In this document: positions 8,790-16,029 of the stretch, in pieces
How the letters are laid out: every line of letters starts with the position of its first letter
Numbering within the stretch: the stretch's first letter is position 1
NCBI GenBank assembly: GCA_033763795.1
Contig: JANRJV010000078.1
Coordinates: forward strand, 1 to 34,385
DNA length: 34,385 nt
Direction of reading: 5' to 3'
Source: JAEUIV01 sp033763795
GTDB taxonomy: Bacteria > Planctomycetota > Phycisphaerae > Phycisphaerales > UBA1924
Notes under the pieces: generated by a model
Told to the model about the DNA's origin: nothing
Database searches by the model: none
Seen by the model: the letters and a program-made list of their open reading frames with translations, nothing else
Translations under genes and position numbers: made by a program

Positions 8790-9359
8790 ATGAGCAAGGG
8801 AAACCAGAGCGGAATCGAAGGAATCGGCGACGGCGGCGGGCCGCTGTCCGGGCCCCCCACGGGCGGCGGCGGCGGCGGCACGGGCCAGCCCGCCACCTCG
8901 GATCAGGCCGCCGCGGCCCTCTCCGCCATCGAGCCCCTCGAAGGGCCCGAAGCGCTCGCCACCGCCTCGGCCCGCGCCGAGGCGCTCGCCGCCCGCGTCG
9001 CCGAGCTCGAGCGCACGCTCGCAGAAACCCGCGAAGCCCTCGACAGCGCCGAGCGCCGCCACCGCATCGACCTGGCCCTGATCGAGGCGCAGACCGTCGA
9101 TCTCGAGTCGGCCCGGCTGCTGACGGAGATGACCGTCAGCGCGATGCCCGAGCCCGACGTCGAGCGGGCCGTCGCCGAGCTGCGCGCCCGCAAGCCCTTC
9201 CTCTTCCGCCAGTCGCGGCGGCATCCCGGCGCGGCGGTCGTCGCCTCGGCCCGCGAGCCGGGCCCCGACGCCGTCGAGCGCGCCGCCGACGAAGCGGCCC
9301 GCACGGGCGACCGCGGCGCGCTGCTCCGCTATCTGCGGGCCCGCCGCGGCGCGCCCTGA
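8790..9359 (+). CDS. Coiled-coil protein in the scaffold position of the capsid block
   Basis: 189 residues. I do not recognise a named family. Residues 1-40 are Gly/Pro/Ser-rich and disordered. Residues about 56-112 form a long Ala/Glu/Leu/Arg-rich helix with coiled-coil character. The rest is charged and ends in a basic helix (YLRARRGAP). Position between portal and major capsid genes, small size and helical content are those of phage scaffolding proteins, which fill the procapsid and are then removed. No head-maturation protease is present to remove it. The frame extends upstream to 8664 but that part overlaps the portal gene end and a C/A-rich spacer. The ATG at 8790 is preferred for its family-like disordered start, though its Shine-Dalgarno (ggaga) is modest. 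Confidence 0.65.
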   Translation: MSKGNQSGIEGIGDGGGPLSGPPTGGGGGGTGQPATSDQAAAALSAIEPLEGPEALATASARAEALAARVAELERTLAETREALDSAERRHRIDLALIEAQTVDLESARLLTEMTVSAMPEPDVERAVAELRARKPFLFRQSRRHPGAAVVASAREPGPDAVERAADEAARTGDRGALLRYLRARRGAP

Positions 9360-9431
9360 GGGCGCCACCCGCCCGCACGCACCACGACCATCACCACCCG
9401 CACGGGAGCTCTCTGAAAGGAACGCCACGCG

Positions 9432-10601
9432 ATGCCATTCACCGGAAAAGCGACCTACACCGCCGGCGCAACGCTGCCCGAACTCGCCGAGGACGTCAGC
9501 GACATCATCGGCCTCGTCAGCCCCTTCGAGACGCCGCTGCTCGACCACCTGGGCGAGGCCCGCCGCCCCGCCCGCAGCACCGTCCACGAGTGGCTCGAGG
9601 ACACCCTGCTTCCCAACAGCGACCTGATCAACCAGTCCTCTTTCTCCCCGAGCGCCACCACCGCCACCGCCATCACCGTCGACAACGGCTCGCGCTTCCG
9701 CGTGGGCGACCAGGTCCGCGCGGGCGACTCGGGCGAGATCATGCTCGTCACCGCCATCAGCACCAACACGCTGACCGTCACCCGGGGCTACGGCGGCACC
9801 ACCCCCGCCACTCTCACCGACAACATGATGCTCCTGATCATCGGCAACGCTGCCCTCGAGGGCGACGACCGCCCCGCAGCTCGCTTCACCTCGCGCGTCC
9901 GCCGCTCCAACTACACCCAGATCTTCACCTCCAGCATCGAGGTCAGCGGCTCGCAGCTCGCCGCCTCCGCCGTGGGCGTCAAGGACGAACTCGACTACCA
10001 GAAGCAGGAACGCCTCCGCGAGCTGCTCCGCGACCTCGAACACTGCGTCATCAACGGCGTCGCGCCCGCCACCAACCCCGAGGGCAACGCCACCGTCCGC
10101 CGCAGCATGCGCGGCATCATCCGCACCATCACCACCAACCAGTTCGCCCTCGACACCGGGCCCATCCCCCCCGGCGCCGGAACCTCGCTGAACCTGCTCA
10201 GCGAGGACGTCCTCAACGCCGCCCTCCGTGCCATCTGGGAGAAGAGCTCCGCCCGCATCGACACCATCGTCGTCAACGGCTTCCAGAAACGCCGCATCAA
10301 CCAGTTCGTGGGCGACCGCGGCTACGCACCCAAGGACACGCGCTTCCGCGATCTCGTCAGCATCTATGAGAGCGACTTCGGCGTCTGCCGCGTCATCCTC
10401 TCGCGCGCCACCCCCGCCGACGCTGTGCTGCTGCTCGACTCCTCCAGGCTCTCCGTCATGCCGCTTGCCGGCCGCAGCTTCCACTACAAGCCGCTCGCCT
10501 CGGGAGGCGACAGCGAAGTCGGCATGGTCATCGGGGAATACACGCTCGAAATGCAGAACGAGCCCGCTCACGCCGTCATCCGCGGCCTGGGCACCGCCTG
10601 A
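9432..10601 (+). CDS. Major capsid protein, DUF5309 / HK97-fold type
   Basis: 389 residues. It resembles the DUF5309 (SU10-type) major capsid proteins, which assemble icosahedral shells with the HK97 fold. Visible marks: an N-terminal arm (GKATYTAGATLPELAEDVSD region), a 'SPFETPLLDHL' segment, a beta-barrel insertion at about 79-140 (RVGDQVRAGDSGE then NTLTVTRGYGGT), a long helix-rich core (KDELDYQKQERLRELLRD) and an A-domain-like C-terminus with ESDFGVCRVIL and the MPLAGRSFHYKPLASGGDSE region followed by a GEYTLE strand. The start is supported by AAAGGAA at the right distance. It has the full domain content expected of a working shell protein. There is no frameshift or internal stop, so it appears under selection. 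Confidence 0.87.
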   Translation: MPFTGKATYTAGATLPELAEDVSDIIGLVSPFETPLLDHLGEARRPARSTVHEWLEDTLLPNSDLINQSSFSPSATTATAITVDNGSRFRVGDQVRAGDSGEIMLVTAISTNTLTVTRGYGGTTPATLTDNMMLLIIGNAALEGDDRPAARFTSRVRRSNYTQIFTSSIEVSGSQLAASAVGVKDELDYQKQERLRELLRDLEHCVINGVAPATNPEGNATVRRSMRGIIRTITTNQFALDTGPIPPGAGTSLNLLSEDVLNAALRAIWEKSSARIDTIVVNGFQKRRINQFVGDRGYAPKDTRFRDLVSIYESDFGVCRVILSRATPADAVLLLDSSRLSVMPLAGRSFHYKPLASGGDSEVGMVIGEYTLEMQNEPAHAVIRGLGTA

Positions 10602-10628
10602 ACGATCTCCTCCCGTGCGCTCCGTCGG

Positions 10629-10646
10629 CGGCGGCGTTCGCCGCCG
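10629..10646 (+). other. Strong hairpin just after the capsid gene
   Basis: Perfect inverted repeat: eight bases (10629-10636), two-base centre, eight bases (10639-10646), all G+C in the stem. It begins 28 bases after the capsid stop codon and is not followed by a T-run. It may protect the capsid mRNA 3' end or attenuate read-through into downstream genes rather than fully terminate. Its role is inferred. Confidence 0.5.
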
Positions 10647-10739
10647 GCGGGGATTCGTCCGCTCGCTCCGAACATCAAGCAGCACTCACGCCCCCACCGC
10701 TCGCCCCGCGCCGCCGGCGCCTCATCCACGGAGGTTCGC

Positions 10740-11396
10740 ATGTTCGCCACCGATCGAGACCTGCTGGTCCTCGAGCCCAGGCTCTTCTTCGACGTCTCAT
10801 GGACCGCCCAGAAGCTCTTCGAGAGCGCATCGGGCGGCGCCGTCAGCACCCCGGGAGACACGCTCACCGTCGCCGGCGCCGGCTTCGACGCCCTCCGCGT
10901 CGGCGCGGGCATGATCGCGCTCGTCGGCACGGCCCCCGTCACGCCCCTCGAAGTGATCGCCCGCACCGGCGCCACGACTCTCTCCGTCTCCCGGCTCCGC
11001 GCCGCGACCTCGGACGAAGCGCTCCCAGCCCCCGCCGGCACGGGCCTCCGCGTCGTCATCCACACCTTCGCGCCCCAGATCGGCCTCGTGCACGCCCAGC
11101 TCCTCAGGCTCGTCGGCATCGACCCGGACCACCCCCCGCACGACGGCCCGTCCGCATCGAGCATCACCAACCCGCGACGCTTCGCCCTCGCCGAAGCCCT
11201 CGGCGCGCTGCACCTGATCTTCGCCTCCGCCGCCGCCCTCACGGGCGAGTCGTCCCCCGCCTGGGCCCGCGCCCAGATGTACGCCCAGCGCTTCCGCGAA
11301 GAGCGTTCCAGGCTCGTCGCCGAGCTCGACCTCGACGGCGACGGCCTCCCCGAAGTGACCCGCCGTCCCAACGTCCTGCGCGTCGCCCGCTGGTGA
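10740..11396 (+). CDS. Probable head-completion/adaptor protein with a capsid-type beta module
   Basis: 218 residues, no exact family recognised. Residues about 39-92 read as a beta-barrel module (DTLTVAGAG, LRVGAGMIALVG, PLEVIARTGATTLSVSRLRA) that parallels the insertion in the neighbouring capsid protein (ITVDNGS, RFRVGDQVRAG, VTAISTNTLTVTRGYGG). The second half is helical (ALAEALGALHLIFASAAAL and a basic QRFREERSRLVAEL helix) and ends in DLDGDG (197-202), an EF-hand-like acidic loop also common in phage adaptor proteins. Position right after the capsid gene suits a head-tail connector or decoration protein. A perfect GGAGG five bases before the ATG indicates strong translation. Confidence 0.55.
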   Translation: MFATDRDLLVLEPRLFFDVSWTAQKLFESASGGAVSTPGDTLTVAGAGFDALRVGAGMIALVGTAPVTPLEVIARTGATTLSVSRLRAATSDEALPAPAGTGLRVVIHTFAPQIGLVHAQLLRLVGIDPDHPPHDGPSASSITNPRRFALAEALGALHLIFASAAALTGESSPAWARAQMYAQRFREERSRLVAELDLDGDGLPEVTRRPNVLRVARW

Positions 11397-11462
11397 GACT
11401 ACGCCGCACGTCGAGTCTGTTCGCACCGCGCACTCCCCGCACCCCAACACCAGGAACACGCC

Positions 11463-11894
11463 ATGATCTGGCTGAACCCCGCAAAGGTCACCCTCGGCGC
11501 TCTGGCGCTCGAAGGCGTGACGCACATCGCCATCGACCGCGAGGCCGAGCGCCTCTCCGAGGAATGGACGGACCTCGGCCCCTTCGCCGCCTTTGCCGAC
11601 GTCCCCGAGCAGCGCGTCCGCGTCCTCATCGTGCGCCGCGTCGCCCAGTCGGAGACCGCCGCCCCCCGGCCCGGCGACGCGCTCGCCCTCTCCTTCCGAA
11701 CGTCGGCCACGGCCTCCGCCGCCGGCGTCCGATCCGTCAGCGTCGCGCAGCTCGTCGTGACCGGCGTCGAGCACGCCGTCTCTGCCGGCAGCTCCGGGGC
11801 CGCGAGCGCCACGCAGCGCATCCGCGGCGTGGCCCTCTCCACCACCGGCTCCGCGGACCCCGTCACCGAAACCATCGTCGAAGGAGAGGTCTGA
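11463..11894 (+). CDS. Small beta-rich virion-like protein of unknown function
   Basis: 143 residues, unrecognised. It begins with a short strand-rich segment (NPAKVTLGALALEGVTHIA), followed by charged DREAERLSEEWTDLGP and alternating Val/Arg strands, then a Ser/Ala/Thr-rich second half. Size, beta pattern and place after a connector-like gene would fit a tail-tube or tail-completion protein, but this is inference from order only. AGGAA seven bases before the ATG sets the start. It lies three bases before the next gene, so the two are probably translated together. Confidence 0.5.
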   Translation: MIWLNPAKVTLGALALEGVTHIAIDREAERLSEEWTDLGPFAAFADVPEQRVRVLIVRRVAQSETAAPRPGDALALSFRTSATASAAGVRSVSVAQLVVTGVEHAVSAGSSGAASATQRIRGVALSTTGSADPVTETIVEGEV

Positions 11895-11897
11895 ACC

Positions 11898-12272
11898 ATG
11901 GCCAGCACGTTCGCCGGGCTCGCGCTCTTCAACTCCGGGCCCCACCGCTTCGTCATTCGCAGCGCGGGCCGCCTGGTCCGCGCCCCCTTCCAGACGCCCC
12001 TCGAGCTTCCCTTCACGATCAACGAGGCCGTCCGCGAGCTCTGGATCGTGCAGCGCGGCCGGCTGATCGCCCCCACCAACGCCGAGCTCATGACCCTCAT
12101 GGACGCCGTCCAGGCCCGCGCCGAGCTCGGCCAGTTCGGCACGCTCGTCGATCACCACGGCAAGCAGTGGACCTCCATGACCATGCTGAGCTTCGACCCC
12201 GACGACCGCATCGACCGCGGCCGCGTGTGCAGCGTCCGCTACCGCGTCGAGTACCTGCGCTTCGGCGCGTGA
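11898..12272 (+). CDS. Small virion-like protein of unknown function
   Basis: 124 residues, unrecognised. It starts MASTFAGLALFNSGPHRFVI, contains a central helix (NAELMTLMDAVQARAEL) and ends in strands (RYRVEYLRFGA). The preceding gene's last codons form its AAGGAGAGG ribosome site, and the stop-to-start gap is three bases. Gene order suggests a structural accessory of the capsid block. No enzyme motif is visible. Confidence 0.5.
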   Translation: MASTFAGLALFNSGPHRFVIRSAGRLVRAPFQTPLELPFTINEAVRELWIVQRGRLIAPTNAELMTLMDAVQARAELGQFGTLVDHHGKQWTSMTMLSFDPDDRIDRGRVCSVRYRVEYLRFGA

Positions 12273-12334
12273 ACCTCCCCGCGCCTCCCCCCGCTCCCCG
12301 CCCGAGGCCCCCGACGCTGCCCCGGAGACGAACC

Positions 12335-12607
12335 ATGGAAGTCGAACTCGTAACCACGATGACGCAGTTCGGGATGGCGGGCCTGGTGGGCTGGATGTGG
12401 CTCGTCGAGCGCCGCGCCGCCGCCGCCCGCGAGACGCAGCTCGTCGCCGCGCACGAGCGGCTGATGGAGCAGCGCGTGCAGCTCGATGCGCTCCTCCGTG
12501 TCGTCGCCGAGAACACCCGCGCCGTCGCCTCCGTCGAGGCCGGCCAGCGGGCCCTGGGCGCCGCCATCGAGGCCCTCGCGGGCGTGCGCCGCGAGCGGGT
12601 ACAGTGA
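12335..12607 (+). CDS. Single-TM coiled-coil protein, BhlA/UviB holin-like
   Basis: 90 residues. One membrane segment (about 9-24, MTQFGMAGLVGWMWLV) is followed directly by a basic stretch (ERRAAAARE) and a long heptad-like helix. This is the architecture and size of the BhlA/UviB group of small phage holin-like proteins. Acidic residues before and basic residues after the segment predict N-out, C-in topology by the positive-inside rule. That argues against an inner-membrane spanin. GGAG eight bases before the ATG at 12335 supports the start, although the frame is open far upstream as a shadow of other genes. In phages holins time release from the cell; here no lysin gene is adjacent. Confidence 0.6.
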   Translation: MEVELVTTMTQFGMAGLVGWMWLVERRAAAARETQLVAAHERLMEQRVQLDALLRVVAENTRAVASVEAGQRALGAAIEALAGVRRERVQ

Positions 12608-12616
12608 TCCGTCGTG

Positions 12617-13159
12617 ATGCGACCGGCGATCTTCCTGATCGGCGCTGCCGCGGCCCTGCTGAACGCGGCCGGCTGCGGCGTGGAGTCCAAGGGCGGCGGG
12701 CTCCGCCCCGTCACGGACCCCTCGGCGTCCGCCGGCGCGTCGAGCGCGCCCGCCGCCTGGCCCTTCGTCCCCGCCCGCCTGTCCATCCATCCGCTCACGC
12801 GCGTCGTCCGCTCAGGCCCGGGCTCGGCCGGCGCGACCATCGACGCCCACGTCGAGCTCCGCGACGCCGCGGGCGACGAGGTCAAGGGCGTCGGACGACT
12901 GGTCTTCGAACTCGAGCGCGACGGCGGCGGCATCGAGGGCATGACCGGCCGCGAACGCATCTCGCGCTGGGAGACGGATCTCACCGATCTCGCCGCCAAC
13001 TCGAGCGCCTACGACCGCGTGACACGCACCTATCGCTTCCAACTGACCGGCCTGCCCGAGGACATGCCCGGCGCGCGGCGCTTCGTGCTTCGCGCCACGC
13101 TCACGCCCCCCGGGCCGGGGGCCACGCCGCTCTCGGCTGAGCATTCCTTCATCCCGTGA
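12617..13159 (+). CDS. Putative lipoprotein at the end of the capsid block
   Basis: 180 residues with a hydrophobic leader ending in NAAGC (Cys20), a lipobox-like site, so it is probably lipid-anchored. The mature part has a Ser/Ala/Pro-rich stretch, then beta-type segments (TIDAHVELRDAAGD, GRLVFELERDGGG, VTRTYRFQLTGLP, RRFVLRATLTPPG) like a small immunoglobulin- or C2-like domain. No family is recognised. A GTG immediately before the ATG (12614) is an equally possible start. It begins ten bases after the holin-like gene, so it belongs to the same transcript. A release or envelope-interaction role is possible but unproven. Confidence 0.55.
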   Translation: MRPAIFLIGAAAALLNAAGCGVESKGGGLRPVTDPSASAGASSAPAAWPFVPARLSIHPLTRVVRSGPGSAGATIDAHVELRDAAGDEVKGVGRLVFELERDGGGIEGMTGRERISRWETDLTDLAANSSAYDRVTRTYRFQLTGLPEDMPGARRFVLRATLTPPGPGATPLSAEHSFIP

Positions 13160-13321
13160 TCTCGGGCACGGTGCGTACAGAGGCCAAAAGCACGGCGGAT
13201 CAGCCTCAGCCGCTTTCCCGATTCGCACAAATCATCCGGCTGCCAGGCGGTTTTTGTATTGACGGCCGCGTAAAGAGGTCGAGACTGCACGCATCTCGTG
13301 CCGTTGATAAGGAGACGGGTC

Positions 13322-13948
13322 ATGCAGAAGCGAGTCGCGATCGCGCGTGCGCTGGCCGGCGTGCTGGTGTCCTCAACCGTCCTGGCCGCGGCCGAGAATC
13401 AAGCGGCGCCCCCCACCGCTCCCGAGCTCATGACCACCGCTGTGCAGTGGAGCGCCGACGATCTGTCCGTGCTGGCACATTGGATCGAGGCGGATCAGTA
13501 CTCGGTGTTCCCCGGCTGGATCGGCCCGCTCACGCTCATCTCGGGCAACGCGCTGCTGACCATGGGCGCCGGCTACGGCGACCCCGTTGATGTCGGCGCC
13601 ACCGTCAGCCGGGGCGTCTTCTGGAACTTCTCGCGCGAGCCCGCCGAGCTGCTCGTCGAGCAGAGCGGCCACATCATCGTCGTGCCGGGCTCGTCGTTCA
13701 TCGTCGTGGGCGACATCGTGAAGGACGTTGAGGAGTGGATGTGGCCCGTCGCATCCAATCGTCTCGCAAACCAGCACAAGCCCCGACCCGACATGGCCGC
13801 CGTGTCCTGCGGCGCGGGGTACTACGCCTGCTGCAAGTACAACCAGGGCGGCACGACCATGACCGCCACCTGCTACCGCGTCGGCGGCCCCGAGAGCCCG
13901 AACTGCGACGCGGGCGGCGAGGGCGCAACCCAGGCTTCTGTCGAGTGA
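13322..13948 (+). CDS. Secreted protein with Cys-rich C-terminus
   Basis: 208 residues, no family recognised. A signal peptide is clear (MQKRVAIARALAGVLVSS, cleavage probably near LAAAEN). The body has a DUF-like beta pattern (GPLTLISGNALL, HIIVVPGSSFIVVGDIV). The C-terminus has five cysteines with pattern C163-x6-CC170/171-x12-C184-x10-C195, beginning SCGAGYYACCKYN. Such a cluster could bind metal, form disulfides outside the cytoplasm or be modified. AAGGAG about eight bases before the ATG decides this start over an in-frame GTG at 13298. It has its own gap (162 bases upstream) and terminator, so it appears to be a single-gene unit separate from the capsid block. Confidence 0.65.
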   Translation: MQKRVAIARALAGVLVSSTVLAAAENQAAPPTAPELMTTAVQWSADDLSVLAHWIEADQYSVFPGWIGPLTLISGNALLTMGAGYGDPVDVGATVSRGVFWNFSREPAELLVEQSGHIIVVPGSSFIVVGDIVKDVEEWMWPVASNRLANQHKPRPDMAAVSCGAGYYACCKYNQGGTTMTATCYRVGGPESPNCDAGGEGATQASVE

Positions 13949-13976
13949 GGATTGCAACTCAGGTGACGCGCCCCCG

Positions 13977-14005
13977 CAAGCCCGCGACCGCGGGCTTGTT
14001 TGTTT
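13977..14005 (+). terminator. Rho-independent terminator of the Cys-rich secreted protein gene
   Basis: Ten-base perfect stem, caagcccgcg with cgcgggcttg (13977-13986 and 13989-13998), followed by tttgttt. It lies 29 bases after the stop codon at 13948. On the opposite strand there is no T-run, so it acts for the plus strand. Confidence 0.75.
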
Positions 14006-14039
14006 CTATCACGCCCCGCGCCGCTTTACATCCCCGATG

Positions 14040-14564
14040 TTACGTTCCGCCCGCCCGCGCGAGGAGCGCCACCACGTGAACCTCCACCGCGCGCCCCTCG
14101 CCCACGGCGTCGACCTTCTCGTGCGTCTTCCCCTTCACGTTCACGCACCCCTCGGGCATCCCCAGCGCCCGCGCGAGAGCCGAGCGGATCTGCTCCTTCA
14201 CCGGCCCGAGCTTGGGACGCTCCAGGATCACGGTGCAGTCGATGTTGACGGGCGCCCAGCCCAGGGCCCTGACGCGGCGCAGCGCCTCGGCGAGGAACAC
14301 CAGGGAGTCCTGGTTGTCGTGCCGCGGGTCGGTGTCGGGGAAGAGCTGCCCGATGTCGGGCAGGGCCAGGGCGCCCAGCAGCGCGTCGGTGACGGCGTGG
14401 AAGAGCGCATCGCCGTCGGAATGTCCGACGGGCCCCAGCGGGTGGTCGAAGCGCACGCCCGCGAGGATGAAGGGCCGGCCGGGGCCGGCGGGGGCGACGG
14501 GCTCCAGGCGGTGCAGGTCGTAGCCGTGACCAACGCGGAGAGAGTCGGCGAGTGGGTGGTTCAT
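14040..14564 (-). CDS. ispF: 2-C-methyl-D-erythritol 2,4-cyclodiphosphate synthase
   Basis: 174 residues, slightly longer than the usual about 160. IspF converts 4-diphosphocytidyl-methylerythritol 2-phosphate to the cyclic diphosphate with release of CMP, in the MEP route to isoprenoids. The N-terminal VGHGYDLHRL carries metal ligands Asp16 and His18. GHSDGD gives His48. LPDIGQLFPDTDP and the VNIDCTVILERPKL segment are characteristic. The C-terminal VKGKTHEKVDAVGEGRAVEV is the substrate loop, a mild variant of the common KATTTE form with the Glu retained. The frame is open much further upstream as a shadow. The ATG at 14564 places the family start correctly, though its ribosome site is weak. 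No ispD is adjacent; the other MEP genes are outside the window. Confidence 0.95.
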   Translation of the reverse strand: MNHPLADSLRVGHGYDLHRLEPVAPAGPGRPFILAGVRFDHPLGPVGHSDGDALFHAVTDALLGALALPDIGQLFPDTDPRHDNQDSLVFLAEALRRVRALGWAPVNIDCTVILERPKLGPVKEQIRSALARALGMPEGCVNVKGKTHEKVDAVGEGRAVEVHVVALLARAGGT

Positions 14565-14678
14565 GCTGGTTCCGCGGGCGAGGAGCGCGAGGGTAGCGGA
14601 AGGGGGGGCCGCCAGCCGATACCCTGTAGACGACTCGGAGCGGCCCCGACCGGCCGCCCCGGCAGGGAGCGTGACGTG

Positions 14679-15242
14679 ATGAATCGCAGGCTGGCGCTGG
14701 CAATGAGCGGGATGCTGGGGTGCGGGGTGCTGTGCGCCGGCTGCCATAGCGAAGGCGGGTCGATGTACTCCGCCGACAAGTTCACCTACCTGTCGCACGA
14801 GTGGCAGCCCTGGACCGTGACGCTGATCGACACGCGCACGGGCGAGAGCCTGTGGTCGGTCGACGTTCCCGTGGGCAAGCAGCTCGTCTTCGGGTTCCGC
14901 GAGGGGGCGGGGCCCAACCAGTTCAAGCCCGACATGATGGACTGGGGCCTCTGGGAAGCCGGCCGGTCCTACGGCACGCGCGACAACCAGCTCCCCGTGC
15001 CCCCCGCCAAGTCGCGGCGGATCGAGCCCTCGCTGCGCCCCACGCCCGAGCTTCCGGGCACGCCTCTGCCGGGCTCGCCCTTCGTCGCGGAGGTGCCGGC
15101 CCGCAAGAAGAAGGCCGCCGCCGCGGGCTCCATCCCTCCCAGCTCGGGCGATCCCTTCGCGCCGCACCGCCGACCGGCCGAGCCGGCGCCGCAGCCCGCT
15201 CCCGAGCAGGCTCCCGAAGCGCAGCCCGACCCGATGGAATGA
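14679..15242 (+). CDS. Putative lipoprotein, unknown function
   Basis: 187 residues. The leader ends in LCAGC (Cys22), a lipobox-like site, so it is probably lipidated. The middle carries an ordered segment (FTYLSHEWQPWTVTLIDTR and SLWSVDVPVGKQLVFGF) with conserved-looking Trp and Asp residues. The second half is a Pro/Ala/Glu/Gln-rich, probably disordered tail. I do not recognise the family. AGGGAG nine bases before the ATG at 14679 sets the start. It is divergent from ispF (114-base gap) and convergent with the DUF6065-type gene, only 13 bases away. Confidence 0.65.
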   Translation: MNRRLALAMSGMLGCGVLCAGCHSEGGSMYSADKFTYLSHEWQPWTVTLIDTRTGESLWSVDVPVGKQLVFGFREGAGPNQFKPDMMDWGLWEAGRSYGTRDNQLPVPPAKSRRIEPSLRPTPELPGTPLPGSPFVAEVPARKKKAAAAGSIPPSSGDPFAPHRRPAEPAPQPAPEQAPEAQPDPME

Positions 15243-15255
15243 TGACCCGCCGGGG

Positions 15256-16002
15256 TCAGCGCGGCGGCGCGTCGCGGAACTCCGCCAGCTTGAGCGCGCG
15301 GCGGTGCGAGGTCACGAGCGTGCCGTCGGGCATGTGCCCGCGCATGTAGTCCATCTGATAGTCGGCGGGCCGACCCTCCACGCGGGCGGTGATCACCGAC
15401 TGCCGCGCGGCGCAGAAGGCCTTGAAGTCGGCTTCCAGCAGCGGGTCGGACGCGATCTCGCGCAGCTCGGGAGTGACGGACTCCAGCAGGTCCAGCGGGA
15501 AGGGCGTGAGCATGCAGACGGGGTCGCCCTTGCGGAAGACGGCGGGGGTGTTGGGCCTGAGGATCTTCCAGTTCATGGTGAAGGTGTAGGGGGCCCAGTC
15601 GGTCTCGATGACGCCCTCGAGCGGCTGGAGGTTGTCCTTGGGCCAGTTGGCCGGGCCGTGGCACCAGAGGCCCATGCCCGCGCTGGTGCGGAAGAGCCAG
15701 GGGAGGGAGAAGGTGAGGATTCCCGACCCGAAGTTGCTGCGGATCTGGCCTGCGTTGATTCCTTCGCCCGAAGGAAACGAGACGGAGAGCGCTTCGGGAG
15801 AGGCCCCGCCGTCCCAGATCGCGACGAGGTCGAGGGGCGAGGTGACGAGCCAGCCCGAGGAGTTGGCGATGACCAGCGGCAGGCAGCGGTAGGCGAAGCG
15901 GTCGTGCGTTTCGTCCATCCATTGGCGCTTGGCGGGGGCGGGGACGAGGGTCCAGTTGTCCGTGGAGCTGACCTTGTAGGCGATGAGCTGCGGGCTGGAC
16001 AT
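15256..16002 (-). CDS. DUF6065-type protein of unknown function
   Basis: 248 residues, soluble, no signal peptide. The order of motifs matches what I know of DUF6065: LIAYKV at the N-terminus, then RFAYRCLPLVIANSSGW (46-62 region), IWDGG, a 'F-GSGILTF' segment, WKILRPN, and a C-terminal MDYMRGHMPDGTLV. The family function is not established. In other contexts it occurs near oxygenase-like and secondary-metabolism genes, but nothing here supports that role. I chose the ATG at 16002 since the longer form to 16041 runs into the hairpin that ends the upstream gene. Convergent with the lipoprotein gene at 15242. Confidence 0.75.
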   Translation of the reverse strand: MSSPQLIAYKVSSTDNWTLVPAPAKRQWMDETHDRFAYRCLPLVIANSSGWLVTSPLDLVAIWDGGASPEALSVSFPSGEGINAGQIRSNFGSGILTFSLPWLFRTSAGMGLWCHGPANWPKDNLQPLEGVIETDWAPYTFTMNWKILRPNTPAVFRKGDPVCMLTPFPLDLLESVTPELREIASDPLLEADFKAFCAARQSVITARVEGRPADYQMDYMRGHMPDGTLVTSHRRALKLAEFRDAPPR

Positions 16003-16029
16003 GCGTGAATGGTACGGGGCGGGCAACGG

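Noticed and set aside
8646..10685. Long minus-strand open frame (679 codons) opposite the scaffold-like and capsid genes
   Set aside because: Acidic, Gly/Ala/Asp-rich shadow with no ribosome site; the plus-strand capsid protein is recognisable.
7250..12607. Encapsulin or contractile injection system
   Set aside because: The capsid protein comes with a portal and has DUF5309-type features, not encapsulin; no sheath, baseplate or AAA+ injection ATPase gene is present.
12335..13159. Inner/outer spanin pair (TM coiled-coil protein plus lipoprotein)
   Set aside because: Charge distribution places the coiled coil of the first protein inside the cell and the lipoprotein is larger than usual outer spanins; kept only as an alternative to the holin-like call.
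7250..13159. Gene transfer agent or complete prophage
   Set aside because: No terminase, head protease, tape measure or tail fibre genes are seen, and no integrase or att repeats flank the block.
13259..13287. Sigma-70 promoter upstream of the Cys-rich secreted protein gene
   Set aside because: A TTGACG -35-like site is present, but no acceptable -10 element lies at the right spacing.
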